Assembly (NCBI GenBank): GCA_023475105.1
Contig: JAMCWJ010000014.1
Location: forward strand, 1-45,607
DNA length: 45,607 nucleotides
From: Nitrospirota bacterium
GTDB lineage: Bacteria > Nitrospirota > Thermodesulfovibrionia > Thermodesulfovibrionales > UBA9159
Reading direction: 5' to 3'
Shown: piece after piece, positions 7,267 to 15,183 of the stretch
How positions within the stretch are numbered: the stretch's first letter is position 1
Layout: every line of letters begins with the position of its first letter
Program-made: the position numbers and the translations under genes
Notes under the pieces: model-generated
The model's input: the letters and a program-made list of their open reading frames with translations, nothing else
Database searches by the model: none
What the model was told of the DNA's origin: nothing

Positions 7267-8586
7267 ATGCTAGGGAGAAGTCTCGAGAAGATAAACGGAA
7301 TCTACGTCATTGCCCTGCTGTTGACTCTGTCTGTCATGCTTCCATTGAATTTGTTCGGGCAAGAGAGCAATGCGGAAAGACCAAATAGGGTTGAAATTAG
7401 AGATAGTCGCGTCTCCGTAGATGTACAGGATGCTGAGATAGCGGATGTCTTGAAAGAGATTGAAAGAGGAAGCGGCGTCAAGATCACAGTGGCTCAAGAA
7501 CTAGCCGGCAAAAAGGCAACGGCACAGTTTACGGAGATGGATATCGAAGACGCACTCAAGATTCTTTTGGGCAATGATTTTCACGTCATGACATTCTTGA
7601 AGGATCAAACAAATCCGGAGAAAACTATTTTGAAGGAAGTCAAAGCTGGCGGTCCCCCCGTGGGCTCAAAACCTTTAAAAGGAAAGATGCTTGCCATAAG
7701 TATTCCGTATGGTCTCGGCCCAAGGGAAGTCGGGGCTGAAATAGGAGACGAAGGAGCGAGTATAGGACCTAAGTCTTTTGCCGTTGACAACAAGGGTGAA
7801 ATCTTTATTTGTGACACTGTGAATGGCAGAATTCAAGTGTTTTCACGCGCTGGAGGGTTTCTTTTTACCATTCCATTGAAGGAGCATTTACCCGTAATAG
7901 AAGGGAATAAGCGAATTTACAGTGGTTCGCTCGATGATATAGTCATTGATGAATCAGGGCTTATATGTATCTATGATGGCATGGTGAACAAGCTCTATCA
8001 ATATGACGACAAAGGCAATGTTATTACTGCCATAGATTTAGACAGAAGTCTGCGGGGAAGTGGACCAATGCATATCGTTAAAGATGAAATCTACGAATAT
8101 GTTTGTGATTCCGCCGCATGCGGCGACATCCTAGTTGGCAGAATTCTGGGCAACAGGCTTGTGGAACCGGCTGCAGAAGAACAGAAGAGCTACAAGGAGG
8201 CTGGTAAGACTGGGAGAAGCGGTAAGAAGTATATGACGAGACCTGCGACCGCCGAGAGAGGGCTGTTGGAGATACGAGACGAAAGCACCAACAGCATAGA
8301 GGTCGTTTCTTTTCCGCTCAGCGGGATACAATCTATTAAGTTCTTGGGCGAAGATAGAGAAGGCAATTTCTACATGGAAAGCGGTCGTGCCCTAGAAAAG
8401 GGCATAAGGGAAGTGCATAAGTTCAACGCACAAGCCGACTACTTGCAATCCATGACATTGCCAACAGGCAATATCAACTTTTGGGCGGTAAGAGAATATG
8501 CATTAGACAAATATGGCTCAATTTATCAGTTTTTGCCAGAGAAAAGTAGTTTGAAACTCAATATTTTCGTTCCTGCAATCAACTAG
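7267..8586 (+). CDS. Exported STN-domain / NHL-propeller protein (copy 1)
   Basis: A 439-residue protein with a signal peptide (IYVIALLLTLSVMLPLNLFG, cut near QESN). Residues ~42-110 match a short secretin/TonB N-terminal (STN-like) domain: VSVDVQDAEIADVLKEIERG followed by ITVAQELAGKKATAQF and MDIEDALKILL. A six-bladed-propeller-like region follows (GPKSFAVDNKGEIFICDTVNGRIQVFS, LDDIVIDESGLICIYDG). No secretin pore domain is present, so it is not a secretin. Start supported by AAAGGAG, spacing six. A close paralogue of similar length lies at 13873, and both are followed by an NlpC/P60-like gene. A periplasmic binding or scaffold role for the partner is an inference. Confidence 0.75.
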   Translation: MLGRSLEKINGIYVIALLLTLSVMLPLNLFGQESNAERPNRVEIRDSRVSVDVQDAEIADVLKEIERGSGVKITVAQELAGKKATAQFTEMDIEDALKILLGNDFHVMTFLKDQTNPEKTILKEVKAGGPPVGSKPLKGKMLAISIPYGLGPREVGAEIGDEGASIGPKSFAVDNKGEIFICDTVNGRIQVFSRAGGFLFTIPLKEHLPVIEGNKRIYSGSLDDIVIDESGLICIYDGMVNKLYQYDDKGNVITAIDLDRSLRGSGPMHIVKDEIYEYVCDSAACGDILVGRILGNRLVEPAAEEQKSYKEAGKTGRSGKKYMTRPATAERGLLEIRDESTNSIEVVSFPLSGIQSIKFLGEDREGNFYMESGRALEKGIREVHKFNAQADYLQSMTLPTGNINFWAVREYALDKYGSIYQFLPEKSSLKLNIFVPAIN

Positions 8587-8596
8587 GGAGCGCGGC

Positions 8597-9061
8597 ATGA
8601 AAACCAAAACAATAGTCCTGGTCGTGGTACAAATCATTGTCCTCCTCCTTGTGAATTGCTTAGCGCAATTGCTTAGCGCACGCTTGGACGGGGGACCCGC
8701 TTCCTTTTGCGCCTATTAGCAGGGAATCAATTCTGAGGCTGGCAAGTGAGATGACTAACTTTGCATGGAGTCCTATGAATGATATAACCAACTGGAATTA
8801 TCAAAGAAGTAATGGCACTAATGTTTACTATATCTATAGGGCGGGACTGGTTTATGATGGTGAGGCTTACAGCCAAACCATTCCCTATGATCAGTATGAC
8901 TGGAGTGAATTCTACAGTTCGGTTAATGACCGCAATACTATGGGATATACAAAGATTGGCAATGACTGCGCAGGATTTGTGAGCATAAGCTGGAAGCTGC
9001 CAACAAGATATGTAACATGGAACTTCGAAAATGATGCAGTGGCGGATGGCGGATACGTCAC
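8597..9061 (+). pseudogene. NlpC/P60-like gene, broken by a 13-bp duplication and 3' truncated
   Basis: The first codons from ATG 8597 encode a signal-like start (MKTKTIVLVVVQIIVLLLVN), then read into TAG at 8717. A perfect 13-bp tandem duplication at 8655-8680 shifts the frame. Removing one copy restores one frame (…AHAWTGDPLPFAPISRESIL) that aligns with the paralogue at 15184 (AWSGEPPFGSISRETIL). The later frame carries the NlpC/P60-type cysteine motif GNDCAGFVSISWKLP. Homology stops near 9061, where the sequence changes to a reversed mglA fragment, so the histidine half of the hydrolase and the NHL region are lost. It follows the STN/NHL gene as the paralogue does. Confidence 0.8.
8655..8680. 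repeat. 13-bp tandem duplication causing a frameshift
   Basis: ATTGCTTAGCGCA is present twice head to tail (8655-8667 and 8668-8680). Thirteen is not a multiple of three, so the duplication alone accounts for the frame break in the NlpC/P60-like gene. Confidence 0.9.
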
Positions 9062-9202
9062 AACGGAGATGAACTTGCCCCGTGATGACGCATCGAGGAC
9101 GGAATAAAGGTGCTGCAGGTTTGTCGTCTTTCCGCTCAGCCCCGGCCCGTAATAGACGACCTTCAGGGTGATCTCTTTCGTTACATAGTTGAAAGAAGCC
9201 AC
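9056..9202 (-). pseudogene. 5' fragment of an MglA-type small GTPase gene
   Basis: Reading the minus strand from GTG at 9202 gives MASFNYVTKEITLKVVYYGP then GLSGKTTNLQHLYSVLDASSRGKFISVVT, the first ~48 residues of a gliding/polarity MglA GTPase with an intact P-loop (GPGLSGKTT). After ISVVT the frame leaves the family and reads the complement of the NlpC/P60 gene. The shared bases CGTCAC at 9056-9061 mark the junction. The usual ribosome-binding site is absent upstream of the GTG, so the fragment is cut on both sides. It is a relic of a rearrangement, not a working gene. Confidence 0.8.
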
Positions 9203-9597
9203 GCTAAATTATACATAGACCCCATTTTTGTCAAAATCGTTTCTCTCTGTCCGGTTCTGACCCCAAAAAAATGCCCCGCAAGGGCGCTTGACTGAGCGTT
9301 TCCTCGATAAGTTTCGTTGGGCAAAATTGAGGTCCAATCCTTTCGAAATAAAACAACAGGCTGAAGATAAAAATACGGTATTTACCTGATTGACGGGAGA
9401 GCAGCTTTCGTGTAATCTCTGACCATTGTGAGAAGTCTTCCTTGGAGGGGTAAGGACTTCGCTTATGGCTTTTCTATAAGAATCATCCCGGTTACTGTTT
9501 TTCATTTTCCCCCTCTTCGACGTCATGTCGATGCCCGCGAATACGGGAAGCCATTTTGAGAATGTTGTGAAACGTACGTAGCGCATCATAGGAGGAT
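9203..9597. other. Gap with scattered repeat relics
   Basis: No supported gene. The minus strand holds GGGGTCTATGTATAATTTAG near 9209-9228 and GGGGTCAGAACC near 9251-9262, similar to flanks of RAYT elements. A weak copy of the CCCGC-n-GCGGG dispersed repeat lies at 9528-9552. The segment ends with the GGAGG ribosome-binding site of the DUF3160 gene. Confidence 0.45.
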
Positions 9598-12096
9598 ATG
9601 ATGATCAAAAGAATGTCGATAGTATTATTCTTTCTCCTTCTGTTTTGCTCACACTCCCCTGCCCATTCACAAGAAAGAAAGAATGAGCCCGATCTTTCAA
9701 AACCTTTTAGTCCCGCTGCGCTAGAGGACAAAACGCTTCAGGAACTCTGGCTGCTGCGTAACCAGATATATGCAAAACACGGCAAACCCTTTAAAATCTA
9801 TGAACTTAATGCGTACTTTATGGGCAAAGGATACAGGCCGGACCGGAACTACTCTGACAGCAGACTATCGCAAACAGAACTTAACAATATCGAACTCATT
9901 CGACAGAAGGAAGAAGAACTTCTCAAAAAGAATTACATTACGGACGAAAAAGGTACAACAGTTCTCAATGAAAAGAACGTCTTAAATAGATTTCAATTTG
10001 GCACCTTCAGTGAACTGCAGAATCGGAAACTGAGGACGAACGGCTTTTTCGTCGGTGCTGCGAAACATGAACAACTCTTCCATGTCTATGAGGAGAATGA
10101 CTATCTTGGTGTGCCAAACTTTATTACAACCGATACCGTGTTGCAGGTCTACTCTGTTTTCTTTGACTTTACACTTCGACATATCGAAGAGGAGATACTT
10201 TCGAAGAAGCTGACAGACCTTTCGAGGGAACTGCTCAAGCACTCTAAGACTATTTACAAAGAGTCCAAAAGGGGCATAATAAGGCAGGCTGCTAAGGCCA
10301 ATCTTGCCTATTTTACTGTGCCCTACTATTTCCTCACAAAAGACGAGAAGCTCATCGACAAAGACGTCAAAAGTTTGGTCACGGAGGAGGTGAAGCTGAC
10401 AGAAAGACACGAGAATATTGCACCGCCTCCCATTCTGAGAAGCAACAAACCTGATTATGATGATGACAGTATGAAAAGTTACTGGGTTGACTACTCGCAA
10501 TTCATACCGAGAGGGCACTATACAAGAAGCGAGACCTTGAAGAGATATTTCATGGCAGCACTCTGGTTCGGGCTTTATCCATTCCATCCCGAACCCGGTT
10601 TTGAACATGAACTCGTGCAGGGCCTTATAGCAACTCATCTTCTGTACAAGAAGAGTTACAATGGGAAGCGTTTACTGGAGCTTTGGAAAGACATTTACGA
10701 ACCTACTGCCTTTTATGTCGGGATTTCAGACGACCTGGGGCCGGAGGATTTCAAGAAGGCGATGGATGTCATCTATGGACCTGATCCGGCCATATCTGAC
10801 TTTGCAGATCTCGAGAGACTGAAAAAAGTCGAAGCATTCCTGCTCGACATCTTTAAGGAGAAGACACGCATAAAGAGTGTATTTAATGGTGTCTCGCAAG
10901 GACCAAGGTTTATGCTTATGGGACAGAGATACATCCCCGACTCCGAGGTCATGCAGCGGCTGGTCAAGCTAAAAAGCCTTGAGCCGTATGTAGCGAGGGC
11001 GTTTCCGAAAGGTTTGGACGTTATGGCTGCCTTCGGAAGTAAACTCTCGAAGTCTTTGATGCTGACACGGTATGAGGATGACTGGAAAGAGGCATTCCCG
11101 GAATATCCTGATGAACTGCAGAAGCTGATCAATGAGTTTGATGGGTTGAAGGAAGCAGACTGGCGAAAGAATCTCTATTCGAGCTGGATATGGTCTTTAA
11201 AGTCACTTCTTGAGCTGAGCTCTAAGCATTCTTATCCCTTCTTCATGCGAAACGAGGCATGGTCTGCAAAAAACTTGACCACAGCGCTGGCGAGTTGGTC
11301 TGAGTTGAGACACCACACGATACTGTACGCCAAGCAGAGTTTCTTTGGGGCTGAATGTGGTGGTGGAGGGGAGGAAGAATGGGTTTGGGTTCCCGACCCG
11401 CCAAAGGGCTATGTTGAACCGAATCTGGAATTCTATAAGAGATTGAGGGAGCTGCTTATGTCAAGCAAGAGCGGTCTCGAAAAAAGAGGAATGCTCGATC
11501 AGGAATTGGAATCGCTTTTTGGCCGCTTTACGGAATCGGTGACATTTCTTGAGGGGGTCACTGCAAAGGAACTGAAGGGCGAATCCCTCACAATCCAGGA
11601 ATATGAGCAGATCAGGAGATTCGGTTCATTGATCGAGAGCCTGACATTCGATATCTATCGCTCTCAGACAGGGTCGGAAGTCACATCATGGGCTCTAGTT
11701 CAAGGTCCCGATAAGAGATTGCCGCTCATCGCTGATGTTCATACGGCCTATGAATTTGGGTCTATTAATGTTCTCGAAGAAGGCGTAGGCTTTGCCAATG
11801 ACATTTATGTGGTAGTCGAGATAGAGGGAAAACTGAAGTTGACGAAGGGTGCAGTCTTTTCTTATTACGAATTCAAATGGCCGGCAGCAGATAGATTGAC
11901 AGACGAAAAATGGCAGGAAGTGCTGGACAAGGGAAAGCAACCGCCGCTTCCGGACTGGACGGATATCTTCATGACTAAAGAGGCGCCGGGGGAAGCGTTG
12001 CCTGTCTATACCCCGAAAAGGGAATGGGATCCGCCTGCTCCGCCAAAGGGGTCCAAACCCGGCTGGCAATTGATCTATTATGATACGGGCTGTTAA
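9598..12096 (+). CDS. Exported YARHG / DUF3160 protein
   Basis: An 832-residue protein with a signal peptide (MSIVLFFLLLFCSHSPAHS). Residues ~44-108 are a YARHG domain (LWLLRNQIYAKHGKPF, YFMGKGYRPDRNYS). The rest matches the DUF3160 family, with its typical opening (FFVGAAKHEQLFHVYEENDY, PNFITTDTVLQVYSVFFDF), a long helical middle, and the C-terminal VADVHTAYEFGSINVLEEGVG segment. Length is usual for the family, whose function is unknown. Two in-frame ATG codons follow GGAGG; the second (9601) has the better spacing. Its end overlaps the CapA-like gene by 17 bases, so the two are probably translated together. Confidence 0.88.
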   Translation: MMIKRMSIVLFFLLLFCSHSPAHSQERKNEPDLSKPFSPAALEDKTLQELWLLRNQIYAKHGKPFKIYELNAYFMGKGYRPDRNYSDSRLSQTELNNIELIRQKEEELLKKNYITDEKGTTVLNEKNVLNRFQFGTFSELQNRKLRTNGFFVGAAKHEQLFHVYEENDYLGVPNFITTDTVLQVYSVFFDFTLRHIEEEILSKKLTDLSRELLKHSKTIYKESKRGIIRQAAKANLAYFTVPYYFLTKDEKLIDKDVKSLVTEEVKLTERHENIAPPPILRSNKPDYDDDSMKSYWVDYSQFIPRGHYTRSETLKRYFMAALWFGLYPFHPEPGFEHELVQGLIATHLLYKKSYNGKRLLELWKDIYEPTAFYVGISDDLGPEDFKKAMDVIYGPDPAISDFADLERLKKVEAFLLDIFKEKTRIKSVFNGVSQGPRFMLMGQRYIPDSEVMQRLVKLKSLEPYVARAFPKGLDVMAAFGSKLSKSLMLTRYEDDWKEAFPEYPDELQKLINEFDGLKEADWRKNLYSSWIWSLKSLLELSSKHSYPFFMRNEAWSAKNLTTALASWSELRHHTILYAKQSFFGAECGGGGEEEWVWVPDPPKGYVEPNLEFYKRLRELLMSSKSGLEKRGMLDQELESLFGRFTESVTFLEGVTAKELKGESLTIQEYEQIRRFGSLIESLTFDIYRSQTGSEVTSWALVQGPDKRLPLIADVHTAYEFGSINVLEEGVGFANDIYVVVEIEGKLKLTKGAVFSYYEFKWPAADRLTDEKWQEVLDKGKQPPLPDWTDIFMTKEAPGEALPVYTPKREWDPPAPPKGSKPGWQLIYYDTGC

Positions 12097-13759
12097 GGTC
12101 TTTTTGCTGTTCGCAGTTATACTGTGCAAGACGAACTTCGCCCTTTGTTCTGAGAGCGTAACCTTTGCCGCCGTCGGAGATGTCCTTTTAGACAGGGACG
12201 TAAGGAAAGCAATTCAGAAAAACGGCGTAGGATATCCGTTTGAACTCATCGCCAAGATCATCAAATCCTATGACCTCGCCTTTTGCAACCTCGAATGTCC
12301 TCTTTCGGAGCCTGGGTTTCCACTAAACAAGAAATACGTGTTCAGAGGCGAACCCGGCTACGTAAAGGGTCTGGCAGAAGCTGGATTCAATGTGGTTTCG
12401 CTGGCGAATAACCATTCACTTGATCATGGGCGAGAGGCTCTCCTTGAAACGATGAAGGTGCTTTCCAATAACGGTCTGTATCCGGTCGGCAGCGGCGCCA
12501 ATCAGAAGGAGGCACGGGCGCCAACGCTTGTCCAAGTAAAGGGACTGCGATTTGCCTTTTTCGGGTATCTCGATATGCTTCCCGAAGGAATTCCTTACCT
12601 CGAGAACAAGCCTGCTCCTGCGTACGCCCAAACAAATGAGATAGTGAATGAAATCAGGAAAGTAAGAAACAAGGTCGATTTTGTGATCGTTTCCTTTCAT
12701 TGGGGCAGAGAAAACCAGCCTGTCCCTACCATGAATCAAGTGGATAATGCTCACGCAATTATCGATGCAGGAGCTGACATTGTTTTGGGACATCATCCTC
12801 ACGTTTTACAGAACGTCGAAATTTACAAAGGGAGGCCGATAGTTTACAGTTTGGGAAATTTCGTCTTTGATAATCATTCGGTGAATCAAAAGCAAAGCAT
12901 GATCTTTGGATGCGAGTTTGAGAAGGGTAAGATATTCAGGCCTTACGTGATTCCTGTCGTGATCAATGCATTGCAGCCGCAGATTGCCGAAGGCAAAGAC
13001 GCCGATAATATTCTTTCCGCGCTTAAAGATGCTTCAAAATCGAGCAATGTGCAATTCATAAAAGATAACGATAGGTTTTATATATCCGATAACAGCACGA
13101 ATACGGAGTTCAATGTCGCCATCGGAAGTTACGATGTCCACGGCAAGAAAATTCTTGTTTATACATCGAAGATTGTTCTATTGGAATCCAGCGGTGAAGA
13201 AGTCGATACCCTTGCCTTGGACGATCCTCTATTACTTATAAGAGGAGTCGATATAATTGTTGACGGGCAGGTGGCCCGCTTGTATGTCATTCTTGGCTCG
13301 TTAGAGAAGAAAGAAGGTGGAAGGCTGTCTGTGATACCTGTTGACTTGGGAAGCAATAGAGTGGGTACTCCCTCTATCGATTCTCACAAAGAGTTAAATC
13401 CTTGGAAGATCGTCAAGTGCGATGTCGACGGTGACGGCAATTACGAAATCTGTTTGGGAGTCTGGAAGAAGACACGTTATGACGGCAAATACGATAATCG
13501 TCTGTTCGTCTTCAGCAGGAGCGGAAACTATATTTATCCTAAATGGCTTGGATCAAAACTTATGCTGCCATTCCAGGATTTCTCTTTCCAGGATATTGAT
13601 GCCGACAAAGCCGAGGAGCTTCTGACTCTGGAATTGCAGCCGAACGGTATAAAGCGGATCATGAGCTACAGGTGGAACCGGTTCGGATTTGCCGGCTACA
13701 AGGAAATAATGGACCCGTCCGATGCGACGGATTTCACTTTGCGTTTTGGCAATAGGTGA
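12080..13759 (+). CDS. CapA-family exported phosphoesterase-like protein
   Basis: A 559-residue protein with a signal peptide (VFLLFAVILCKTNFALC). Residues ~25-290 match the poly-gamma-glutamate synthesis CapA fold, related to calcineurin-like phosphoesterases: AAVGDVLLDRDV, NLECPLSEPG, SLANNHSLDHG, SFHWGREN, GHHPHVLQ and YSLGNFVFD, so the metal-binding aspartates and histidines are in place. The C-terminal ~200 residues are a beta-rich extension with VDGDGNYEICLG, an FG-GAP/VCBS-like calcium-type motif, probably a propeller. The start overlaps the end of the DUF3160 gene. The substrate is unknown; CapB and CapC are absent, so a role in polyglutamate capsule is not supported. Confidence 0.85.
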   Translation: MIRAVKVFLLFAVILCKTNFALCSESVTFAAVGDVLLDRDVRKAIQKNGVGYPFELIAKIIKSYDLAFCNLECPLSEPGFPLNKKYVFRGEPGYVKGLAEAGFNVVSLANNHSLDHGREALLETMKVLSNNGLYPVGSGANQKEARAPTLVQVKGLRFAFFGYLDMLPEGIPYLENKPAPAYAQTNEIVNEIRKVRNKVDFVIVSFHWGRENQPVPTMNQVDNAHAIIDAGADIVLGHHPHVLQNVEIYKGRPIVYSLGNFVFDNHSVNQKQSMIFGCEFEKGKIFRPYVIPVVINALQPQIAEGKDADNILSALKDASKSSNVQFIKDNDRFYISDNSTNTEFNVAIGSYDVHGKKILVYTSKIVLLESSGEEVDTLALDDPLLLIRGVDIIVDGQVARLYVILGSLEKKEGGRLSVIPVDLGSNRVGTPSIDSHKELNPWKIVKCDVDGDGNYEICLGVWKKTRYDGKYDNRLFVFSRSGNYIYPKWLGSKLMLPFQDFSFQDIDADKAEELLTLELQPNGIKRIMSYRWNRFGFAGYKEIMDPSDATDFTLRFGNR

Positions 13760-13872
13760 TGAGAGGTTCGTCTATTGCCGGAAGAAGTTAAAAATACAGT
13801 GTTTCCGGTATAGACTTTTTGCCGTGAGGTTGATAGAGTGCAAATGCAGACTATTGGAGGAGGGTTATCAAA

Positions 13873-15174
13873 ATGAAAAAGGAACCTTTAATAAGAGCAA
13901 GGGGCTTCCATGTTGTTATCGGGCTAATCTTACTATTTGTTCTCTATCCTGTGCATCTATTCGGTCAGACTGAAAATCCGCAAAAGCCCAATAAGGTCGA
14001 GGTTGTGGGCGGGCTTGTAACCGTGGACGTTGAGGATGTAGAAATATCCGATGTTTTGAAAAGAATCGAGAAAGGGAGTGGCGTCAAAACAATCATCGGG
14101 CAAGGGCTTGTAGGCAAGAAAGTGACGGCAAGCTTCGAAGATAAAGACATCGAAGAAGCTTTAAGAAATATACTTCGGGGTCATTATTACGTCCTTTCTT
14201 TTACGCATGACCCTATGGACAAGGAAAAGAAGTCATTGAGAGAGGTAAAGGCAGGCGGTCCCGAAATAGGTTCGAAACTCTTGGAAAGGCTGGTTATTAC
14301 TAAAGAGATCTCCTATGGCAACGGCAGGGAGGATGTAGGCTCTGTCGATGAAGGCGAGGGTGCTCTGACAGGACCACAATCCTTTGCTGTAAGCGATAAA
14401 GGCGATATTTATGTTTGTGACACAGTTAATAAAAGGGTCCAGATATTTTCTCCCTCCGGCAATTACCTTGCTACCATTCCTTTGGAGACGGGAGTGTTTG
14501 CCCAAGATATCGTGGTGGACCGTCGAGAGTTTGTCTATATATATGACCGAATGACAACAAGACTTTACCAGTATGGAAAAAATGGAACTATGATCACTTT
14601 CATCGATGTTGATGAAGGGCGATGGGGTGGCTACGGTGGCATCATGCATATCATCGACAATGAAATCAATATGTACGTATGTGATTCTATCACCTGCGGA
14701 GATTTCATTATCGGAAAACTCTCAGCCGATAATATACTCGTTGGACCATCGGTTGATGAGGCAAGGCGACCTAGAGATCAGGGCAGGCAGGGATTAAGCG
14801 GCAGAAAATATATGACCGGTCTGAGGCGCTTCGAAGAAGGGAAACTGGAGTTGAAAGAGAAAGATAGTGCAACTTCTAAAACCGTATTTTTTCCATTAAA
14901 TAACATTCTGTCGACGGAATTTATAGAAGAAGATAACAAGGAAAATGCATACGTCGTAATTATGCGTGACGGTGAAAACGAGCAACTTGTAGTCGATGTT
15001 CATAAGTTTGACAAGGAGGGCAATTACCTGAACACCATCCAGGTGCCGACCGGCAAAATTCGTTTTAGTTCAACAAAGAATTTATTGGTGGGCAAGGAAG
15101 GGACAATTTATAGGTTTCTACCCGAAAAGGAGAAGTTGACGATAAACATCTTTCCGTCCGAGACAAACCGATAG
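13873..15174 (+). CDS. Exported STN-domain / NHL-propeller protein (copy 2)
   Basis: A 433-residue paralogue of the protein at 7267, colinear along the full length. It has a signal peptide (VVIGLILLFVLYPVHLFG), the STN-like segment (VTVDVEDVEISDVLKRIEKG, KKVTASFEDKDIEEALRNIL) and the propeller (GPQSFAVSDKGDIYVCDTVN, YLNTIQVPTGKIRF). The start has GGAGGAGGG ten bases upstream. It lies nine bases before the NlpC/P60-NHL gene, the same order as in the first copy, which indicates that the two genes duplicated as a unit. Molecular function unknown; binding of a surface polymer or partner protein is an inference. Confidence 0.75.
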   Translation: MKKEPLIRARGFHVVIGLILLFVLYPVHLFGQTENPQKPNKVEVVGGLVTVDVEDVEISDVLKRIEKGSGVKTIIGQGLVGKKVTASFEDKDIEEALRNILRGHYYVLSFTHDPMDKEKKSLREVKAGGPEIGSKLLERLVITKEISYGNGREDVGSVDEGEGALTGPQSFAVSDKGDIYVCDTVNKRVQIFSPSGNYLATIPLETGVFAQDIVVDRREFVYIYDRMTTRLYQYGKNGTMITFIDVDEGRWGGYGGIMHIIDNEINMYVCDSITCGDFIIGKLSADNILVGPSVDEARRPRDQGRQGLSGRKYMTGLRRFEEGKLELKEKDSATSKTVFFPLNNILSTEFIEEDNKENAYVVIMRDGENEQLVVDVHKFDKEGNYLNTIQVPTGKIRFSSTKNLLVGKEGTIYRFLPEKEKLTINIFPSETNR

Positions 15175-15183
15175 GAGGACGAA

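Noticed and set aside
9209..9589. 126-residue minus-strand ORF
   Set aside because: Its translation includes parts of dispersed repeats and no recognisable domain, and it lacks a convincing start.
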